Shown here one piece after another: positions 60,968 to 64,000 of a stretch of 64,000 nt of DNA (position 1 is the stretch's first letter; each line of letters opens with the position of its first letter). The stretch is from Myxococcus flavus (GTDB taxonomy: Bacteria > Myxococcota > Myxococcia > Myxococcales > Myxococcaceae). The stretch is taken from assembly GCF_050038885.1 (NCBI RefSeq), contig NZ_CP143624.1, positions 868,001 to 932,000 on the forward strand, written 5' to 3'. The notes below the pieces were generated by a model that saw only the letters and a list, made by a program, of their open reading frames with translations, was not told where the DNA came from and did no database searches. The translations under genes were made by a program, and so were the position numbers.

Positions 60968-62359
60968 TCAGGGGCAATCCACGACGACCTTGTCCACCTT
61001 CAGGTTCCGGTCCTCGGTGGCGGTGCGGGTGTCGTTGTCGAACGCCACGCGAATCTCCCTGTTCCCCGCGGTGCCGTTGAAGGTGAACGTGTATTGCGTC
61101 CAGGTGCGGCTGCTGACGAAGACATCTCCCACACGCACGCCTCCCACGGAGACGACCATGTGCGGCCAGACGCCGGCGGCCGGGTCTCCGCTGGCCGTCA
61201 CCGCGAGCGTGCTGGTGCCGCTCGGGAAGTCATGGCTCGTGGACATGTAGCCATTGCCCCAGAGGCTCCAGCCGCCCGTCACGGTGCCACCGCTGGAGCG
61301 CGTCATGTTCTCCGCCTCATAGGTCCTGCGCTGACAGGCGGACGCGGTGCCCAGGTGCGGCTCCAGCGCGTCCATCTGCGGACGGTCCGCGCCATTGAGC
61401 GGCTCGAGCGTGGAGAAATAGTCCCCCCACCACGGGCCGCCGGCCCAGTACGTCCAGCCCAGGTAGACGTCCGCGTTCGCCTCCAGGTGGCTGACGATGT
61501 CGCCAATGGCCGCCGCACAGACGGAGTCCCTGCCGCCGCCGAACTCGCCCAGGAAGCCGCGCTTGCCGTTGGCCCGCAGCCAGTTGGTGAAGTTCTGCAT
61601 CCGCTGACCGCCGATGGTGGCGCTCACACAACTGGAGGAGGTCCCCGACGAGTCTCCGTCCAGGTACTGGTGAACCTCGAAGGCCATGTTGTTGCCCGGG
61701 TCCTGGATGCTCAGCATCGCCACCGCGTTGGGCGTGCCGTACCAGGACGAGCTCCACGAGTGGGCCCCGCTCCAGGCGTTCCCCGGCACGAGGATGAGGT
61801 TGGTGGCCCCGGTGGCGCGAATGGCCTGGATGGCGGCATTGGCCGCGGTCACCCACTGCTCCGTGCGCATGCTGTGCGGCTCGTTCATGAGGCCGAAGAA
61901 GATGCGCGGGTTGTTCTTGAACTCCTGGGCGAGCCGCGACCAGAAGTCCGCGAAGTCGGCGTTGGGCACCGAGCCGCCAATGACGCCGGCCCCGTAACGC
62001 GCGTAGTTGTGCGGGTCGAGGAGCACGTAGCCGCCCTTGCCCACGATGCGGTCCACCGTCGTCCGGAGCCGGCTCAGCTCCGCCGCGTTGAAGGCCGCGC
62101 CGCGCGTGGGCTGCAGACGCTCCCACCGGAAGGGGAACCGGAAGGTGTTCATCCCCTTCGCGAGGTAGTAGTCCAGCGTCGTGTAGTTCGTATAGGCGGG
62201 GTCCGGGTAGATGTAGTGCGTTCCATGGGTGCCAGGGAACGTCGAACCAAACTCCGCCCCCGCCAGGTTGACGCCGCGATACGGCAGCGCATCCGCGTGG
62301 GCCACGGTGCCGCAGAGCATCAGCCCCAATGCCATCCAGCTCGATGAGCGCTTCTTCAC
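60968..62359 (-). CDS. GH5-family glycoside hydrolase with C-terminal carbohydrate-binding module
   Basis: The 463-residue exported glycosidase has a signal peptide (VKKRSSSWMALGLMLCGTVA, GTG start with GGAGG 5 bp upstream). A GH5 barrel follows (about 30-330). The acid/base is Glu160 in GLMNEPHS and the nucleophile is Glu272 in FLGEFGG. The substrate-binding FPFRWERLQP is also typical. A linker then leads to a CBM (about 345-463: YEAENM, VSVGGVRVGDVFV, NLKVDKVVVD) resembling xylan- or beta-glucan-binding modules. An endo-beta-glucanase is likely; mannanase or xylanase activity cannot be excluded. Confidence 0.92.
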   Translation of the reverse strand: MKKRSSSWMALGLMLCGTVAHADALPYRGVNLAGAEFGSTFPGTHGTHYIYPDPAYTNYTTLDYYLAKGMNTFRFPFRWERLQPTRGAAFNAAELSRLRTTVDRIVGKGGYVLLDPHNYARYGAGVIGGSVPNADFADFWSRLAQEFKNNPRIFFGLMNEPHSMRTEQWVTAANAAIQAIRATGATNLILVPGNAWSGAHSWSSSWYGTPNAVAMLSIQDPGNNMAFEVHQYLDGDSSGTSSSCVSATIGGQRMQNFTNWLRANGKRGFLGEFGGGRDSVCAAAIGDIVSHLEANADVYLGWTYWAGGPWWGDYFSTLEPLNGADRPQMDALEPHLGTASACQRRTYEAENMTRSSGGTVTGGWSLWGNGYMSTSHDFPSGTSTLAVTASGDPAAGVWPHMVVSVGGVRVGDVFVSSRTWTQYTFTFNGTAGNREIRVAFDNDTRTATEDRNLKVDKVVVDCP

Positions 62360-62615
62360 TGTCGCCTCCTGGTGGGCCAAGGCAGCACACACGCGCACCG
62401 CCCTTCCTCATGAGGCAGCCATCATGATTTTCATGAGTTCAACGTTAATTGCGAATTGGAATATTTTTAGCAGAAAATCAAACAATCGCAACGGAAGGCA
62501 AGTTCTGATGAGGGCATCAAGTTGCCAAGACATGACACATCCAAATTCGCGCCTCGCGATTGTACTAGACTGGGGTCACGTCCCGAATGACCGGGACCGA
62601 CACCTGGAGCAAACG

Positions 62616-62864
62616 ATGCCGATCTGGATGCGCAACGCTGGGCTCGCCGTGGTGCTGTCTTTGGGGCTGGTAGGCTGCGGTGGAATGCAGGAGCCGGAGG
62701 CGCCACTCGGAGAGTCCGAGCAGGAGCTCATCATCCCCTGCAGCTTCGAAGACGACTCGGCCTGCCGCACCCGGCGCGACATGGTCTGTAACTACAACCA
62801 AGGCTACTGTGTGTCCGTCTGTAGCGACGGCAGCGTGTGTCCGACCCATCGCTATTGCTGCTGA
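62616..62864 (+). CDS. Small Cys-rich lipoprotein
   Basis: The 82-residue protein has a lipoprotein signal with lipobox LVGC (Cys near residue 20) and a short acidic linker (EPEAPLGESEQELII). The final 40 residues carry eight Cys (PCSFEDD, ACRTRRDMVC, GYCVSVC, VCPTHRYCC), suggesting four disulphides. GGAG lies 7 bp before the ATG. The pattern resembles one unit of larger myxobacterial Cys-rich lipoproteins. The role is unknown. Confidence 0.75.
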   Translation: MPIWMRNAGLAVVLSLGLVGCGGMQEPEAPLGESEQELIIPCSFEDDSACRTRRDMVCNYNQGYCVSVCSDGSVCPTHRYCC

Positions 62865-63194
62865 GGCCGGGCTCCGGCGGGCCGGCCGCGTCGCCGTGGC
62901 CGGCTCGTCGGACGGCTGCGCCGGCCCGGCGACGCCAGCGGCCTGAACACCAGCTGTTGGGTGGTAACTCCTGTCACCAGGTGATGGGACCCGTCATCAC
63001 CTGCTCACGGGAAAATTGCGCGGGAGGCAGACACAAGCCGCGCTGTGCCCCCTGAAGCCTGCCAAACCCGAGATGGCATGCCACGTGCTCCTGCGGACGC
63101 CACAACACGCCAGGGAATACCACTCACTCCCACGAGCAGGGCCGTCCCCACTGCCCTGGCGTTGGTCCTGCCGTAGGAACACCCCATCCACTCC
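62865..63194. other. Intergenic, no gene recognised
   Basis: This 330-bp region precedes the protease. GC is very high just after the lipoprotein stop and drops around 63000. A frame with GNSCHQVMG-like sequence may be chance. Confidence 0.4.
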
Positions 63195-64000
63195 ATGAAT
63201 CGAATGTCTGATTGGCTTTCCACCGCGGCCATGTTCGCCAGCCTCGCCACCCTGACGGGTCTGCCCATGACCGCCGCGGCCGCGTCCCCGCAGGACCTGG
63301 ACGTCGCGCCGGAAATCGTCTCCGCGATGCGCCGCGACTTGGGCCTCACCGAGGAGCAGGTCCGCCAGCGGCTCGCCTTCGAAGCGAAGGCGCCCCAGCT
63401 GGAAGAAGCGGCGCGCGAGCAGCTCGGCACCGGGTTCGGTGGCGCGTGGCTCGACGCGGAGGGCGGCGAGCTCATCGTCGGTGTCACCGACGATGCTCAC
63501 GCCACCAAGGTGCGCCTCGCGGGCGTTCGGACCGTGCGTGTCGCTCGGAGCCTGGAGCGGCTGGAGCAGGTGAAGGCGGAGCTGGACCAGAACGTCAAGG
63601 CGCTCTCCCCCGCCATCCACTCCTGGAACGTCGACCTGCCCACCAACAGCGTGGTCGTCTACGTGGATGCCTCCAGCCAGGCGAAGCGGCGCGTGGACGC
63701 CTTCATCAGCCGGAGCTCGGGCTTGAAGGACGGCACCATCCGCGTGGTGGCCTCGCAGCACGCGCCGGTGCCTGCCTACGACCTGCGCGGTGGCGACCCG
63801 TACTACTTCAGCGGCTATCGCTGCTCGGTGGGCTTCCCCGTCAACGGAGGCTTCGTCACCGCGGGCCACTGCGGCGGCGTCGGCACGCCAACCACCGGGT
63901 ACAACGGCGTGGCCCAGGGCACCATCCGTGGCTCCGTGTGGCCTGGCGCGGACTACGGCTGGGTGGGCACGAATGCCTCATGGACCCCGCAGCCCTGGGT
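63195..64000 (+). CDS. Alpha-lytic-type serine protease (S1E), 3' end outside window
   Basis: The frame starts at ATG 63195 and is open to the window end (268 codons visible). A signal peptide (about 1-30) is followed by an alpha-lytic-protease prodomain (about 45-190, with MRRDLGLTEEQVRQRL and the strand-rich half SWNVDLPTNSVVVYVD). The mature chymotrypsin-like domain begins near RGGDPYYFSGYRCSVGF. His225 (TAGHCGG) and Asp253 (GADYGWV) of the triad are present; the Ser lies beyond the edge. It is expected to be a secreted protease with an intramolecular chaperone prodomain, like streptogrisins. Confidence 0.92.
   Translation, partial: MNRMSDWLSTAAMFASLATLTGLPMTAAAASPQDLDVAPEIVSAMRRDLGLTEEQVRQRLAFEAKAPQLEEAAREQLGTGFGGAWLDAEGGELIVGVTDDAHATKVRLAGVRTVRVARSLERLEQVKAELDQNVKALSPAIHSWNVDLPTNSVVVYVDASSQAKRRVDAFISRSSGLKDGTIRVVASQHAPVPAYDLRGGDPYYFSGYRCSVGFPVNGGFVTAGHCGGVGTPTTGYNGVAQGTIRGSVWPGADYGWVGTNASWTPQPW

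Overview
The window is high-GC DNA (by eye mostly 65-72%) from a myxobacterium, most probably a Myxococcaceae relative (Myxococcus, Corallococcus or Pyxidicoccus group). The pointers are a DUF2381 protein beside Ser/Thr kinases, two proteins with MYXO-CTERM-like sorting tails, a PilZ protein of the myxobacterial type, Cys-rich lipoproteins with Asp-Ala-Gly linkers, and many secreted hydrolases (M36 and S1 proteases, GH5, pectate-lyase-like and beta-helix proteins). Almost every real gene has several long antisense shadow frames caused by GC-rich third codon positions.

Region 1 (1-4151): the end of a secreted repeat protein, then tRNA-Val and two identical tandem tRNA-Asp genes, each with its own terminator. 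Next come a lipoprotein, two orphan immunity-type genes, and a second, slightly degenerate tRNA-Val/tRNA-Asp pair.

Region 2 (4122-18329): a 14.2-kb integrative element in the 3' end of the last tRNA-Asp gene. A 30-bp piece of the tRNA 3' end is repeated at the far side (4122-4151 and 18300-18329), followed there by a host-type tRNA-Asp terminator. The left half is one leftward operon with 4-bp start/stop overlaps: winged helix, primase-like Rep, helicase, excisionase, integrase. The cargo is a DUF2381-kinase pair, a kinase-like protein lacking the catalytic Asp, and a divergent AT-richer pair: a PRTase-like protein (13896-15797) and a SEFIR/TIR-domain protein (16505-17956). This pair is my best candidate for an undescribed defence or signalling system. 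A ~120-bp repeat lies on either side of it, suggesting the module was added to an older element.

Region 3 (18330-37865): host accessory genes. They include a lipoprotein, an AraC regulator, an IS3 scrap, an SDR-SMR-TetR operon with TetR-type palindromes upstream, an AaeXAB-like efflux operon, an NMT1/THI5-type ABC transporter, DUF4476, outer membrane and pectate-lyase-like proteins, YCII and SRPBCC proteins, ferredoxin-NADP reductase with a 28-codon ORF just upstream, and a PilZ protein.

Region 4 (37866-64000): catalase, a MYXO-CTERM protein, a large M36 metalloprotease with PA and PKD-type domains, a Cys-rich lipoprotein, and an NmrA/TetR pair next to a frameshifted IS630 element, all flanked by a ~165-bp direct repeat. 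After that come a CPBP protease/TetR pair, a four-gene lipid-modification operon (desaturase, His-box hydroxylase-like protein, YheT-type hydrolase, thioesterase), a beta-helix protein, a GNAT, a GH5 glycosidase, a small Cys-rich lipoprotein and the start of an alpha-lytic-type serine protease that runs off the end. No CRISPR array or rRNA was seen.
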